Under the pieces are notes generated by a model. That model saw nothing but the letters and a program-made list of their open reading frames with translations. It ran no database searches and was not told the DNA's origin. Source: Paraniabella defluvii (GTDB lineage Bacteria; Bacteroidota; Bacteroidia; Chitinophagales; Chitinophagaceae). Taken from it: 64,000 nucleotides of DNA. Position numbers and translations under genes: made by a program. Below, one piece after another: positions 33,846-44,673 of this stretch (its first letter is position 1; each line of letters begins with the position of its first letter). The stretch covers positions 2,170,001 through 2,234,000 of the forward strand of contig CP079215.1 of the NCBI GenBank assembly GCA_019316985.1, given 5' to 3'.

Positions 33846-35220
33846 ATGGCAATGAACTGGGTCAACTGTTTTTCTTCGAGAAGGTATGGCATTGAATATA
33901 CAACGGAAGATGAAAGAAGCGATTATGAAAGAGATTGGGACCGCATCATATTTTCAAGTCCCTTCAGGCGGCTGCAAAATAAAACCCAGGTATTCCCATT
34001 GCCGGAAGAAATTTTTGTTCACAACCGTTTAACGCATTCGCTCGAAGTGGCCAGCGTAGGCCGGTCTTTGGGAGGTTTAATAGGAGAGCGGCTGGCGCAG
34101 CTGCCCCAAGTGGCTGAAGATAGCCGCGCTGCAGACTTTTATACCAACAATCTCAAATACGTAATTGCAGCTGCCTGCCTGGCGCACGATATGGGTAATC
34201 CGGCTTTTGGTCATTCGGGCGAGGATGCTATTTCCAAATACTTCAGGAAAAGAGATACTGAAAAAACCGATGATATTGCATTTAAGCAATTGTTTACGCC
34301 TGCACAGTGGAAAGACCTTACGACCTTTGAAGGAAATGCCAATGCCCTTCGTATTTTAACCATGCATCAGAATGGACGTGCGAAAGGCGGTTTCCGGCTT
34401 ACTTACAGCACATTGGGCTCTATCATCAAATATCCGTGCGAGTCACTGGCATCAGGCAATAAGAAGTTGGTGCATCAAAAAAATACGGTTATTTTAATAT
34501 TGACGAACCTGTTTTCCTGGCCATAGCTAAGGAGCTGAACATGGTGATCGATGAAGAGAAGGAACTGATGGTGTACAAGCGTCATCCTTTTGTTTTCATA
34601 GTAGAAGCGGCAGATGATATCTGCTATAATATCATTGATTTCGAAGATGCGCATCGCCTGGGTTTGCTGGATTATGAGGAAGTGCGCGATAGCTTTATCA
34701 ACATCATACAGCACCATACCAGTAACATTGAACGGGTAAAAAAAATAGCCGAAGACCTGCGCACTGATCCAAATGAGTCTATTGCTTACCTGCGCGCGAA
34801 AGCTATTAATGTGCTGATCAATAAATGTACTGAAGTATTTTGGCAGCACAAAGACGAAATTCTGGATGGCAATTTCAACCAAAGCCTGTTAGACGCGATA
34901 CCGGGTATGCAGGACGCCTTGAAACGAATCAGCGAGGTTTCAATAGCAAGGATTTATAATGCCAGAAAAGTAATCGAGCTGGAAATTGCGGGGTTCCGTA
35001 TTATGTCGGGTTTGGTGGAAGACTTTGTTACCGCTGCATTAACACCTAAGGAAGAAAGAGATAAAGAACACAAAAAGTGCTGGAGTTGTTGCCTCAGCAG
35101 TTCCGGTTTGATGAAGCGGGTTCACCGTATGAAAAGGTAATGCGTATGCTCGATTTTATATCGGGCATGACTGATGTATGCCTTAAAACTATACCGTAAA
35201 CTCAGGGTATTGAGATATAA
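33846..35220 (+). CDS. dgt: Deoxyguanosinetriphosphate triphosphohydrolase
   Basis: HD-domain enzyme that splits dGTP (or other dNTPs) to deoxynucleoside and triphosphate, about 455 residues. Motifs: FSSPFRRLQNKTQVFPL at the N-terminus, metal-binding RLTHSLEVASVGR and CLAHDMGNPAFGHSGEDA, then FVFIVEAADDICYNIIDFED. Frame breaks lie near 34478 (adding a base gives KKYGYFNIDEPVF), 35076 (A5 in ACAAAAAG), about 35177 and about 35203. Restoring the last ones gives the usual dGTPase ending YALKLYRKLRGIEI with a stop at 35218-35220, in place of the early stop read directly at about 35140. Single gene with its own predicted promoter. Confidence 0.93.
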
Positions 35221-35304
35221 CACTCCAATGGTGTGCTGCAGGCTTCGTTTTATCCCGGTAAGGTGCGCAACCGATTGATCGTTTTCCGATCGTCATTCTA
35301 GGCG

Positions 35305-35312
35305 TATCTTTG
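35305..35312 (+). promoter_or_regulatory. Predicted -7 element (TATCTTTG) for the sigma/FecR operon
   Basis: TATCTTTG, a full match to TAnnTTTG, lies 24 bp before the ATG of the ECF sigma gene and fixes that start as the first codon after the promoter. The same octamer appears ahead of four other transcription units of this window. Confidence 0.6.
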
Positions 35313-35335
35313 ATAAGAGATTGGAGGGCCATTTC

Positions 35336-35878
35336 ATGAGAAGTATAGACAACTGGTATTGCAATCATAGGGGCGGCTTTTGGCAATTGCCTGTCAAAAG
35401 GGCTACAGCTACGAAGAGGCGAAGGACATTGTGCAGCAATTTTTTTGGATATCCTGCAAAAGAACTGGGTGAAATCAAAAACCCGGAGGCATTTCTGCTT
35501 ACTGCTTTTAAAAACCGGTTGATAGATTTGTACCGCGCAGATAAATCTAAACCGTCATTTGAGGTCACTCCCGATGTGCCGTCTACACAAGATATTATTG
35601 AAGATCTGGAGTCAGATGCAGCATTGATAGAAAGAATTGCGGGGCCTATAAAAACTTCCGGCCCGCTACCGGCGTGTTATTTACATGAAATACTACAGGG
35701 GTTAACCACCGAACAAATTGTGGAAGAAACCGGTTTTACCTACCAGACAGTTTATAATAATCTCTCCAAAGGAATTCAGCTGTTGCGGCGGAACCTAACG
35801 GATCATTCCGGCAAGATCGCCAACCTGAAATTAGCCGCGTTACTTGGAATTTTATTTTCTCAGAATTTTTTTGAATAA
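35336..35878 (+). CDS. ECF RNA polymerase sigma factor (FecI-like)
   Basis: Alternative sigma factor of about 180 residues; with the FecR protein behind it and the STN-type SusC it forms a Fec-like trans-envelope switch. The open frame is unbroken but partly wrong. Between nt 35370 and 35470 three lost bases (in GGGG near 35372, in the T7 run near 35445 and in GGG near 35466) cancel out. Corrected, this part reads LLAIACQKGYSYEEAKDIVQ, then QFFLDILQKNWGEIKNPEAF, a proper sigma region 2. Region 4 is intact: LTTEQIVEETGFTYQTVYNN and LSKGIQLLRRNL. The C-terminal hydrophobic tail LAALLGILFSQNFFE is unusual. The ATG at 35336 follows a TATCTTTG promoter. Confidence 0.88.
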   Translation: MRSIDNWYCNHRGGFWQLPVKRATATKRRRTLCSNFFGYPAKELGEIKNPEAFLLTAFKNRLIDLYRADKSKPSFEVTPDVPSTQDIIEDLESDAALIERIAGPIKTSGPLPACYLHEILQGLTTEQIVEETGFTYQTVYNNLSKGIQLLRRNLTDHSGKIANLKLAALLGILFSQNFFE

Positions 35879-35935
35879 AAGCGATTAGATTTTTACCGGT
35901 CATCCGTCTATTTAATTAAACGGAGCGCTGCTATT

Positions 35936-37039
35936 ATGCTTTATTCAGTAGAAGACCTGGTTGTCAACGATTCATTTATTGCTTACTGCATGCAACAGGA
36001 TGCCGGTGACAGGTCGTTCTGGGACGAATACCTGGAGCAGCACCCCGAAGCGCTTCCTGCCGTGGAAGAGGCTAGGTTATTGGTACTTGGCCTGAAACTG
36101 ATGCTTCAGAAAAAACAAAATGAACTGTCTGCCGGCGAAGATAAAGCCGGTCATGCGCTTTATCTGCCGGAGGCTGTTGTTCAGCCGTTAAATCCTGCCG
36201 GCAATTCATCGAACAGGGTACCTGGTAAAAGAAAACAGGCCTGGGCTGTTGCAGCTGTTGCCTGTGTTGTAATTACGCTGGGTGTGTTTTACCAATCCCG
36301 CCAGCCTGTAGCAGGCAATAGGAAAGGAATAGAGCGGATTGCGTCATCTGTCACTCCGGTTCAGTCAAAAGCGGGCGAAGTTAAAACACTGGTGTTGCCT
36401 GATCACTCGACCATTACCCTGAATATGGGCTCCTCATTGAAGCTTTCTGAGGGTTTTCCCGTACCAACCGGGATGTTTACCTGGTTGGAGAAGCATTTTT
36501 GATGTAACGCATAATAAAAATCTTCCTTTTATAGTACACGTAAAAGACTATAAGGTAAAAGTGCTGGGAACAAGGTTTAATGTAAAGGCGTATAAAAACG
36601 ACCGGCTTAGCGAAACATCACTTTTAGAAGGAAGCGTTCAGATAATAGTAGATAAAAACGGAAGGGAGGAGGTGTATAAAACGCTGCAGGTAAACCAAAA
36701 GTTTACTATAAAAACAGATTCTTCAGCCTTGCTTTCCAATGCCAGCAGCGAAAACAGGGGAGAAGTGACTCCTTTGTCTTACTACGATGAGAAGCAGGCT
36801 GTTGAAACAGCATGGACAAAGGACCTGCTCATTTTTGAGGGGCGGTCTATGGAAGAGATTAAGAATGTATTGGAGCGAAAATTTGGCGTTACCATCACTA
36901 TACCAGACAAAAAGTGCAGCAGTACCTGTATTCTGCCAATTTTACCAACGAATCTATTGACGAAATATTAAAAGCTTTGCAGTTGTCCTACCCGTTTTCC
37001 TACAAAAAAGAGGGAAATACCATCATTATAAATAAATAA
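35936..37039 (+). CDS. FecR-family anti-sigma factor with DUF4974
   Basis: Inner-membrane regulator that holds the ECF sigma factor and receives the signal from the outer-membrane transporter, about 365 residues. A cytoplasmic N-terminal part (residues 1-95) is followed by one membrane helix (AWAVAAVACVVITLGVF), a periplasmic FecR domain (LPDHSTITLNMGSSLKL, AFFDVTHNKNLPFIVHV, KVLGTRFNVKAY) and a C-terminal DUF4974 secretin/TonB-like module (MEEIKNVLERKFGVTI, ESIDEILKALQLSYPFSY). Frame breaks lie near 36462 and 36912; the true stop is then 37037-37039. It lies 57 bp after the sigma gene and 120 bp before the SusC gene. Confidence 0.92.
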
Positions 37040-37111
37040 GTCATGTAAGAAAAAAATCGCCAACAGAAAGGGAGAAACGGATTGCGGCCATTCCTCCCCG
37101 GTAATGAAAAA

Positions 37112-37139
37112 TGGAAGGGAAAAGCCTTCCACCTTTTTA
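37112..37139 (+). terminator. Terminator-like hairpin between FecR and SusC
   Basis: TGGAAGG (37112-37118) pairs with CCTTCCA (37125-37131) around a 6-nt loop, followed by CCTTTTTAA. It could separate the regulator genes from the transporter genes, or act as a partial terminator that keeps regulator and transporter levels different. Confidence 0.6.
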
Positions 37140-37159
37140 ATTAAAACCAAAATAAAAGT

Positions 37160-40100
37160 ATGAAAAAAAGTGCTTACTTGAATAGGCGGCTCCATGGGCT
37201 GCTTAAAAACTGTTGTTTATGAAATTATGTATTGCCTTGCTATGCCTCACCGCTACGCATGTTGCAGCAAAAACGCTTCATTCCCAGGAAACCGTTTCCC
37301 TGGACCTGAATAAAGCCAGGCTTTCTTCAGTACTCAAAACAATAGAAAAAAATCCGATTTCCGTTTCGCATTCAGTGACAAAGTTGTTGACAGAATTGCC
37401 ATCACCCTGAAGATAGAAGATGTGCCGGTACTGAATCTGCTCCCTACGTTATTAGACGGAACTGGTTTGGAGTTTCAGAAGCTGAATGATAAACTGATTG
37501 TCGTGCGGGAAAAAACCATCGCTACTATTATTGTAAAAGGAATGGTGGCGAACGATAAAGGAGAACCTGTAGCAGGGGTGACGATCACTTCTGACAAGGG
37601 GAAAACGACAGTTACTGACTCCAAAGGAGAATATAGCATTGAAGTAAATGAAAATGCCGAACTGACTTTTACACATGTCAGCTATAAATCTCAAACGGTG
37701 AAAGTAAACGGTCAGACCTCAGTTAATGTAGTATTACTGGACGCTGAAAGATCGCTGGATGAAGTAGTGGTTACTGCACTGGGTATAAAGCGTCAGGAAA
37801 AGGCCCTGGGCTATGCCACGCAAAAAGTAGGAGGCCAAAGTTTGCAAACCGTAAAAGGAGTTGACCTGGGTACTTCGCTTACCGGCAAAGTAGCCGGATT
37901 GGTGGTAAAAAACTCAACAGAGTTCAATGGCAAACCCAATCTTGAAATGCGTGGTGAAACTCCGTTGATCATTATCGATGGTGTTCAATACTCTAATGTA
38001 ACGTTGCGTGATATACCAACAGATGATATTGAAAGCATAGACTTTTTGAAAGGTCCTACAGCCGCAGCATTGTATGGCGCCGATGGTAAAAATGGTGCTG
38101 TAATGATCAGTACCAAAAAGGAAAAGGCAAAGGGCTGTCTGTTGACTTTAACAGCAACAATATGTTTACACTGGGATACCTTGCCATTCCTAAAGTGCAA
38201 ACTTCTTATGGGCATGGAGAAAATGGTAAAATAACAGACGACTATGTTTGGGGCCCAAACTGAATATTGGAGACAGCGCTCTTCAGTGGAATCCTGTTAC
38301 AAAAAAAAAGAAGAAAAGATGCCCCTAATCACCCGGGGAAAAGATAACCTGAAGAATTTTATGCAAACCGGGTTTGTTACCAACAACAATATCAGCGTTA
38401 CGCAAACAGGCGATAATGGCTATTTCCGTGCCGGCATCAACCATATTTATAATAAAGGACAGTTTCCCAATCAAACATTAAAGATCACCAACTTTACTAT
38501 GAGCGGAGAAATGCGTGCCGGCAATAAGTTCAGCCTGAAACGCATATGGGCTATACCCGTAAGGAAGCGCCAAATGTATGGGGATCGGGCTACGGCGATC
38601 AGGGGTATCTACCAGATATTAATGTGGACCGGGCCGGAGTATGATCTTTCGCAATACAAGGATTATTGGGCCGTTAAAGATCAAAAACAAAACTGGTTGT
38701 ATAAGAACTGGTATGATAATCCTTATTACATGGCTTACGAGAAGTTATGGGGACTTAACCAGAATTTGTTCAATGCCAGCCTAACGGCTAATTATAAATT
38801 TACGCCCGATCTGAAGTTAATGCTCCGCAGCGGGTATGATTATTTTAAGGACGAAGATATTGTAAGAAACGCCATAGGTGCTATTTCCACGAGGGGGCAG
38901 AATATTAATTCCCGACTCGACCCCGATCGCCTGGGCTCTATGAGCTGGAGCTGGAACGCAAAAGGACTCTATGGCCAGCATCAAAGCTGGGGATTTACTT
39001 CTACCACTGATGCAATATTAAGCTATCAGAAAAGCTTTGGAAAATTTGGAGTAGATGTGTTAGGGGCGGGTCTATGCGTTACCTGGAATTTCGTCAGCAG
39101 GGCGCGCGTACCCGAAACGGGCTGAATGTTCCGGGTTGGTATTCTTTGGCGAATGCTATTCCTTCTACCGTTTTAGGGCAGGATGCCATCGTAACTAACT
39201 TTGGATTTGAACGGTCGCAGGTAAACAGTTTGTATGGTAAAGCTACATTGTCGTGGGATAACGCGATTTTTATTGACGTAACAGGCAGGAACGACTGGTT
39301 CTCTACACAACCGCAGAAAGAGCGCTCTTATTTTTATCCTTCCGTTGCAGGTAGCTTCATTCTTTCGGAATACATTCCTATGCCCCAATGGGTGAATATG
39401 TGGAAGTTGAGAGGATCGTGGACGGTTTCGAAATATGCCGCAAGCATTTATGAGATCAACAGGGCGTACACTCCCGGATCTGTATTAGGCAGTGTTGCCG
39501 CTTCTTATCCTAATAACCTGTACCCGCTTGATCTGTTGCCAACTACCGAAAGAACCTGGGAGATAGGAACAGCAGCGTATATGTTCAAACAGAGGCTTCG
39601 TTTGGATATCGCTTATTTCAATAAGCTATATTTCGACAGGAAAATATCACAAACAATTTCCTCTGCATCCGGCTTTGCCACTACATTGATTAATACCGGG
39701 GAGCAATTGGTTCGCCGTGGTATGGAGATCACCCTGGATGGAACTGTTATAAAAAATCAAAACCTTACCTGGAACTCCTTGATCAACTGGTCATTCCCAC
39801 ATCGATACTATAAAAAGCTAGATCCGGTTTATTCAGCCGATGATGCGTTTACCAAGGTAGGAGGGCGTTACGACGTTTACAAAAGAGACATACTGCTTAA
39901 AGATCCCAATGGTAATATCATTCACCAGAACGGCTACCCGGTTGAAAGTGATTACCAATACCAGATCGGATATGGCGACCCTAATTTTTCATTCGGTTTT
40001 TCAAACACGGTTAACTGGAAGAATATCATTTTCGGTATTTCTATCGACGGCCGTATTGGTGGTTTGATGTACAATTATATCTGGGACAAAATGTTTGATA

Positions 40101-40543
40101 CAGGCGTGCACCCCGATACCGATAACCAGTTCCGTTACGATGAAGTAGTAAACGGGTTGAAAAACTATGTGGGAAGCGGTGTGAAAGTGGTTTCGGGAGA
40201 AGTAAAATACGATAAATATGGTAATATTACCAGCGACACGCGCCAGTATGCGCCCAACGATGTTGCTGTAGGATATCAAAGCTATATGCAGGATATTTCA
40301 GGAAAAGGCGAACACGGCGTAATGAGCGAAAGTTTTGCCAAGCTGAGGGAAATTTCAATTGGCTACCAGTTGCCCAAATCTTTCCTGAGGAATTCCAAAA
40401 TTAAAAATGCCTCTGTGTCTTTAACCGCTCAGAATGTACTATTGGTGACTAAGTTTAAGTTTTCTGATCCCGACAGGGACACAGAAGATCTGAATGCACC
40501 TTCCCAAAGGATGGTAGGCTTCAATATTAAACTAGGGCTTTAA
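37160..40543 (+). CDS. SusC/RagA-family TonB-dependent transporter with N-terminal STN signalling domain (locus 3)
   Basis: Outer-membrane importer of about 1130 residues that also signals, FecA-like. The start ATG at 37160 becomes continuous with one A added near 37206. After the signal peptide (LCIALLCLTATHVAA) comes an STN domain (KARLSSVLKTIEK to GLEFQKLNDKLIVVRE), then the carboxypeptidase-like domain (VKGMVANDKGEPVAGVTI), the signature LDEVVVTALGIKRQEKALG, a plug (LIIIDGVQYSNVTL, IDFLKGPTAAALYGADGKNG) and the barrel. The last 489 residues from 39074 are uninterrupted. Frame breaks lie near 37352, 38130 and 38260-38320, with others near 39070. STN contacts FecR, so this gene and the sigma/FecR pair work as one sensing import system. 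Confidence 0.94.
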
Positions 40544-40570
40544 TCAATTTACAGAAAATAAAAAAATACT

Positions 40571-42122
40571 ATGAATCTTTCTATATATAAATATATGTTG
40601 CTGTGCTGCATAGCCATTGTGGCATTTATAAGCTGCAGCAAGTTTGATCAGATTAATACAAATCCCGACACCACCAATACCGCACGGTCAGAGTGGCTGG
40701 CTACCAGCATGCTGGGATCTGTCACCGTAAGCGATATAAGCACGCAAAAGCATTCGCACAACCCTTCATGCTGGGTAAGTACACGATCTGGAAAGAAGGC
40801 GGTCCCGAATCCATGCAGTACAACAGGTTTGGACGCATAGATTTTAACCGGTTGACGGTTTTACGCAATGTAGATCCGATGATAGCTAATGCGCCTTCCG
40901 ACGTACTGAAAAACTCATACACGGCCCTGGGCCATTTTATAAGAGCCTGGCAGTTTTTTCAGACCACTATGCGGGTAGGCGATATTCCGTATTCAGAAGC
41001 AATAAAAGGCGAATCAGATAAAAATATCAAGCCGAAGTATGATAGTCAAAAAGAGGTTTTTAAAGGTATTTTAAATGAGTTAGACCAGGCCGACGAGTTA
41101 TTCAAAGCCGGCGCTGATTTTTCGGGAGATATTGTTTATGGAGGAAAAATTGCCAAATGGAGAAAACTGGTAAACTCTTTTCAGTTACATGTTTTAATGA
41201 ATCTGTATATAAAAAAACTGCTGATGCAGACCTGAATGTAACCGGGCGTTTTCAGAAAATTGTAGCCGAGCGGCCCCTGATGGAGGATTATACCGATAAC
41301 TTTGCCGTTACTTACCAGAATGCGGCCGGGAGCTGTTATCCCTGGTCTAATACTCCTGTTCAAACCAACCCTTTTATTATTTACTCAGCCTTAACCACAA
41401 CATTTGTTAATCCTTTAAAAGCCAACCAGGACAGGCGCTTATTTTATGTAGCCGAACCTGCCCCGGCAAAAATCAATGCAGGAGGTTTAGCCTCCAGCTA
41501 CGACTCTTACCTGGGCCTGGAACCTTCCAATACAATGGCCGATATTGTGGGAGCGTACAATGCGGGCAATTTCTCCGACTTTAATAAGCGATATGTAGAA
41601 TTGTTTAATGCCGAACCCGTAGGCCTGCTCTGTGTATGGGATGTGAAATTCCTGCTTGCGGAAGCTACTGTAAGAGGCTGGATATCCGGCGTACCGGCTC
41701 AAACGCACTATGCTGCCGGTATACAGCAGTCAATGAAGTTTCTCGTAAACTACACGCCGGTAGCATACAGGCACGGTGTAACAATGGACGATGCCTATAT
41801 AAATGGCTATCCTTCAACAGCCGGGGTGGCGTTAACGGGCAGTAATGAAAACCAGATCAAGCAGATCATTACACAAAAATACCTGGCCGGTTTTTTACAG
41901 AATTGTGATTACAATGCCTGGTATGAAAATAGAAGAACCGGTTACCCGGAGTTTCTTTTAAACCCATCTACTAACCTTAACACACCTTCTACAAAATTTC
42001 CGCTTCGCTGGCTGTATCCTTCTACCGAGCTCACAAATAACAGTGAGAACCTGGATGCCGCTATTAAAAGCCAGTATAGCGGTAACGATAATGTAAATGA
42101 AACAATGTGGCTGCTTAAGTAA
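40571..42122 (+). CDS. SusD-like outer-membrane lipoprotein (SusD_2 type, locus 3)
   Basis: Partner of the STN-type SusC gene, about 515 residues. Lipobox region AFISC gives the lipid anchor, then SKFDQINTNPDTT, the start typical of the SusD/RagB group that goes with STN-containing transporters. Other typical parts: LGHFIRAWQFFQTTMRVGDI, PYSEAIKGE, FLLAEATVRGW and LAGFLQNCDYNAWYENRRTG near the C-terminus. Frame breaks lie near 40754 (A4) and 41213 (A7). The phospholipase gene follows 28 bp later but has its own promoter-like element. Confidence 0.92.
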
Positions 42123-42135
42123 CATGTTAATACCA

Positions 42136-42143
42136 TAATTTTA
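42136..42143 (+). promoter_or_regulatory. Weak -7-like element (TAATTTTA) for the phospholipase gene
   Basis: Close to TAnnTTTG, ending 7 bp before the ATG at 42151, which would leave a nearly leaderless mRNA. The same TAnnTTTA form (TACATTTA) lies upstream of the lipoprotein gene at 31716 and of the sulfatase. Read-through from the SusD gene is equally possible. Confidence 0.3.
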
Positions 42144-42150
42144 GAGCATC

Positions 42151-44673
42151 ATGGCAATAGACTTTTCGAGGAGAGATTTTTAAAAAAACAGGACTATTGG
42201 CGGGTGGCGCGGGTGTATTTTCCGCGCTTCCCGGCTCTATTCAAAAGGCAATAGCAATTAATCCGGCAAAGGGCTCCACCTTTGAAGATGCCGAACATAT
42301 TGTATTATTGATGCAGGAAAATCGCTCCTTCGATCATTGCTTTGGAGCATTAAAAGGTGTAAGGGGTTTAATGATCCGCGAACCCTCAAACTGGCTAATG
42401 GCAACCCGGTATGGTTGCAAACCAATAAAGAGGGGCAATCCTACCTTCCTTTTCGCCTGGATATGCAGAACACAAAGGTAACCTGGATGGGTGGACTGCC
42501 CCATACCTGGAAAGACCAGGTGGACGCAAGAAATAAAGGCCAGTACGATCAATGGCTGATTGCTAAAAAACTGGTTACAAAGGCTTTGAGGATAAGCCCA
42601 TGACACTAGGCTACTATACGCGCGAGGACCTGCCGTTTAACTACGCATTGGCAGATGCCTTCACTATTTGCGATCAGCATTTCTGCTCTTCTTTAACCGG
42701 AACAACTCCCAACCGGCTTTATTTTTGGTCGGGTACGATTCGCAAAGACGGGTTGGCTGAGAATCCTGCCCTGGTGCGCAACAATGAAGCCGATCATAAT
42801 GCAGATTGATTGGAAAACGTTGCCCGAGCTGTTGCAGGAAAATGGTGTGTCATGGAAAGTGTACCAAAACGAACTAAGCATTCCATCCGGCCTTAGTGAT
42901 GAAGAAGATGCCTGGTTAGGCAATTTTACAGATAACGATCTGGAATGGTTTTCTCAATACCATGTACGGCGGTCAAAAAAATATGAAAGCTATCTTAGCG
43001 GTAAGCTGGCAGCGTACGATAAAAGCCTGGCAGAATTAAAAGAGCGGCTCGATAAAAGCCCGGACGATGAAAAAACACAGCGTGTATGGAAAGGATTAAC
43101 TGAAAGAAAGCAATTTTATATTAAAGAATTGGATCGTTGCCGCGAAGAGCTTCAAAAGAAGCTAAGCGATCATGAACAGGCTTTACATAACAATGCGTTT
43201 GTAACCAATGAGGCCGACCCTGGCTATCGCAGCCTCGAAGAAATAGAATATGATCATAAAGGAACCAAAAGAAAAATGCGTGTTCCGAAATCGGATGTAT
43301 TGGCCAATTTCAGGAACGATGTAAAAAATGGCCAGCTCCTGCGGTAAGCTGGTTGGTTGCGCCGCAATATTTTTCCGATCATCCTTCAGCCCCTGGTTTG
43401 GCGCCTGGTATGTATCAGAAATATTGAATATTCTCACGCACAATGAGGAGGTTTGGAAGAAAACGATTTTCATTTTAACCTACGATGAGAACGACGGGTA
43501 CTTTGATCATGTGTTGCCTTTTGTTGCCCCCGACTACAGGGATCCCGGCACCGGGGCTGTTTCAGCGGGTATCCGTAATATCGCCAATGAATTTGTTACG
43601 TTCCACGACGAGGTCAGCCAGAAAGGTGTATCTAAGCAAAATGCCCGGGAGCATGCCATCGGTCTCGGCTATCGGGTGCCGTTTGTGGTAGCGAGCCCCT
43701 GGTCGAGAGGCGGCTACGTGAACTCGCAGGTTTTCGACCATACATCGGTGGTTCAGTTTATTGAAAAATTTGCCTCACGCAAAACCGGTAAAAAGCTGGA
43801 GTTAAAGAATATCTCTGATTTTAGACGGGCTGTATGTGGAGATCTGTCTTCCGTTTTCCGGCCCTATAACGGAGAGAAAGCGCAGCAGCCCGATTTCCTG
43901 GAAAGAGATATTTTTCTGCAACGCATCGACGAAGCCCGCTATACACCGGTTCCGGAAGGCATACATCCTGTAGATGAAAAAACACAACAGTTGTTAAAGC
44001 AAAATCCGGATGCCACCAGGAAATACTTCCGGCAGGAAGCAGGTACGAGGCCTTCAGCGGCATTGCCTTATGAATTGTATGCCGATGGTGTTATAAAAGA
44101 TAATAAGATGCAGTTCACCTGCAGCGCGGGCAAAGCATTGTTTAAAGAAAGATCTGCCGGTTTTCCGTTAGTGTTATATGCTTACCTGCCTTATGCCGAT
44201 GCAGTTAGCGGAGAAAAACTAATAAACAGGAACTGGTCATTTGCCATAGCACCGGGAGAACAACTGGTTTATGAAATTCCTTTGAATGGATTTGCAACAA
44301 CGGCCTATCATTTCGCTTTGTTTGGACCCAATGGTTTTTTCCGGGAGCTAAAAGGAAACGGTAATACATCCGTTCATACCGGCTGTAGCTACGAACTGGG
44401 AGCATTAAAAAAGCAAGACAGGTACGGCTATCCATTAGTAACCCCTCCGGTAAGGCAATAACGGTTTATGTAAAAGATAATAGTTACGGACAGCAAACGA
44501 TTAAACGAACAGTAGCCGCAAGGTCAACAGCCGTATTGATTTTACCCGTAGATAAAACCCAGGGCTGGTACGATTTTTCAGTTTTACAAGCTGGTGACCA
44601 TACTTTCGAAAGAAGATACGCCGGCCGGGTGGAGAATGGAATAGATTCCATCAGCGATCCCGCCATGAGTTAA
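42151..44673 (+). CDS. Phosphocholine-specific phospholipase C, Tat-exported
   Basis: About 840 residues. It hydrolyses phosphatidylcholine or sphingomyelin-type lipids to release phosphocholine. The N-terminus carries a twin-arginine signal (SRRDF, then LKKTGLLAGGAGVF after two base corrections in the T and A runs near 42180). The phosphoesterase core shows LMQENRSFDHCFGAL, SSLTGTTPNRLYFWSG, PYRVPFVVASPWSRGG-type stretch (read here as RVPFVVASPWSRGGYVN) and ILTYDENDGYFDHV. Two C-terminal beta domains of DUF756 type follow (from about nt 44060). Breaks lie near 42365, 42470, 42590, 42800, 43345 and 44445; the last extends the protein to TAA 44671-44673. It abuts the convergent sulfatase with no gap. 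Alternative role: acid phosphatase of the same superfamily. Confidence 0.93.

Noticed and set aside
44484..44666. 60-codon minus-strand frame at the end of the phospholipase gene
   Set aside because: The plus strand reads the conserved C-terminal domain of the phospholipase once one base is restored near 44445.
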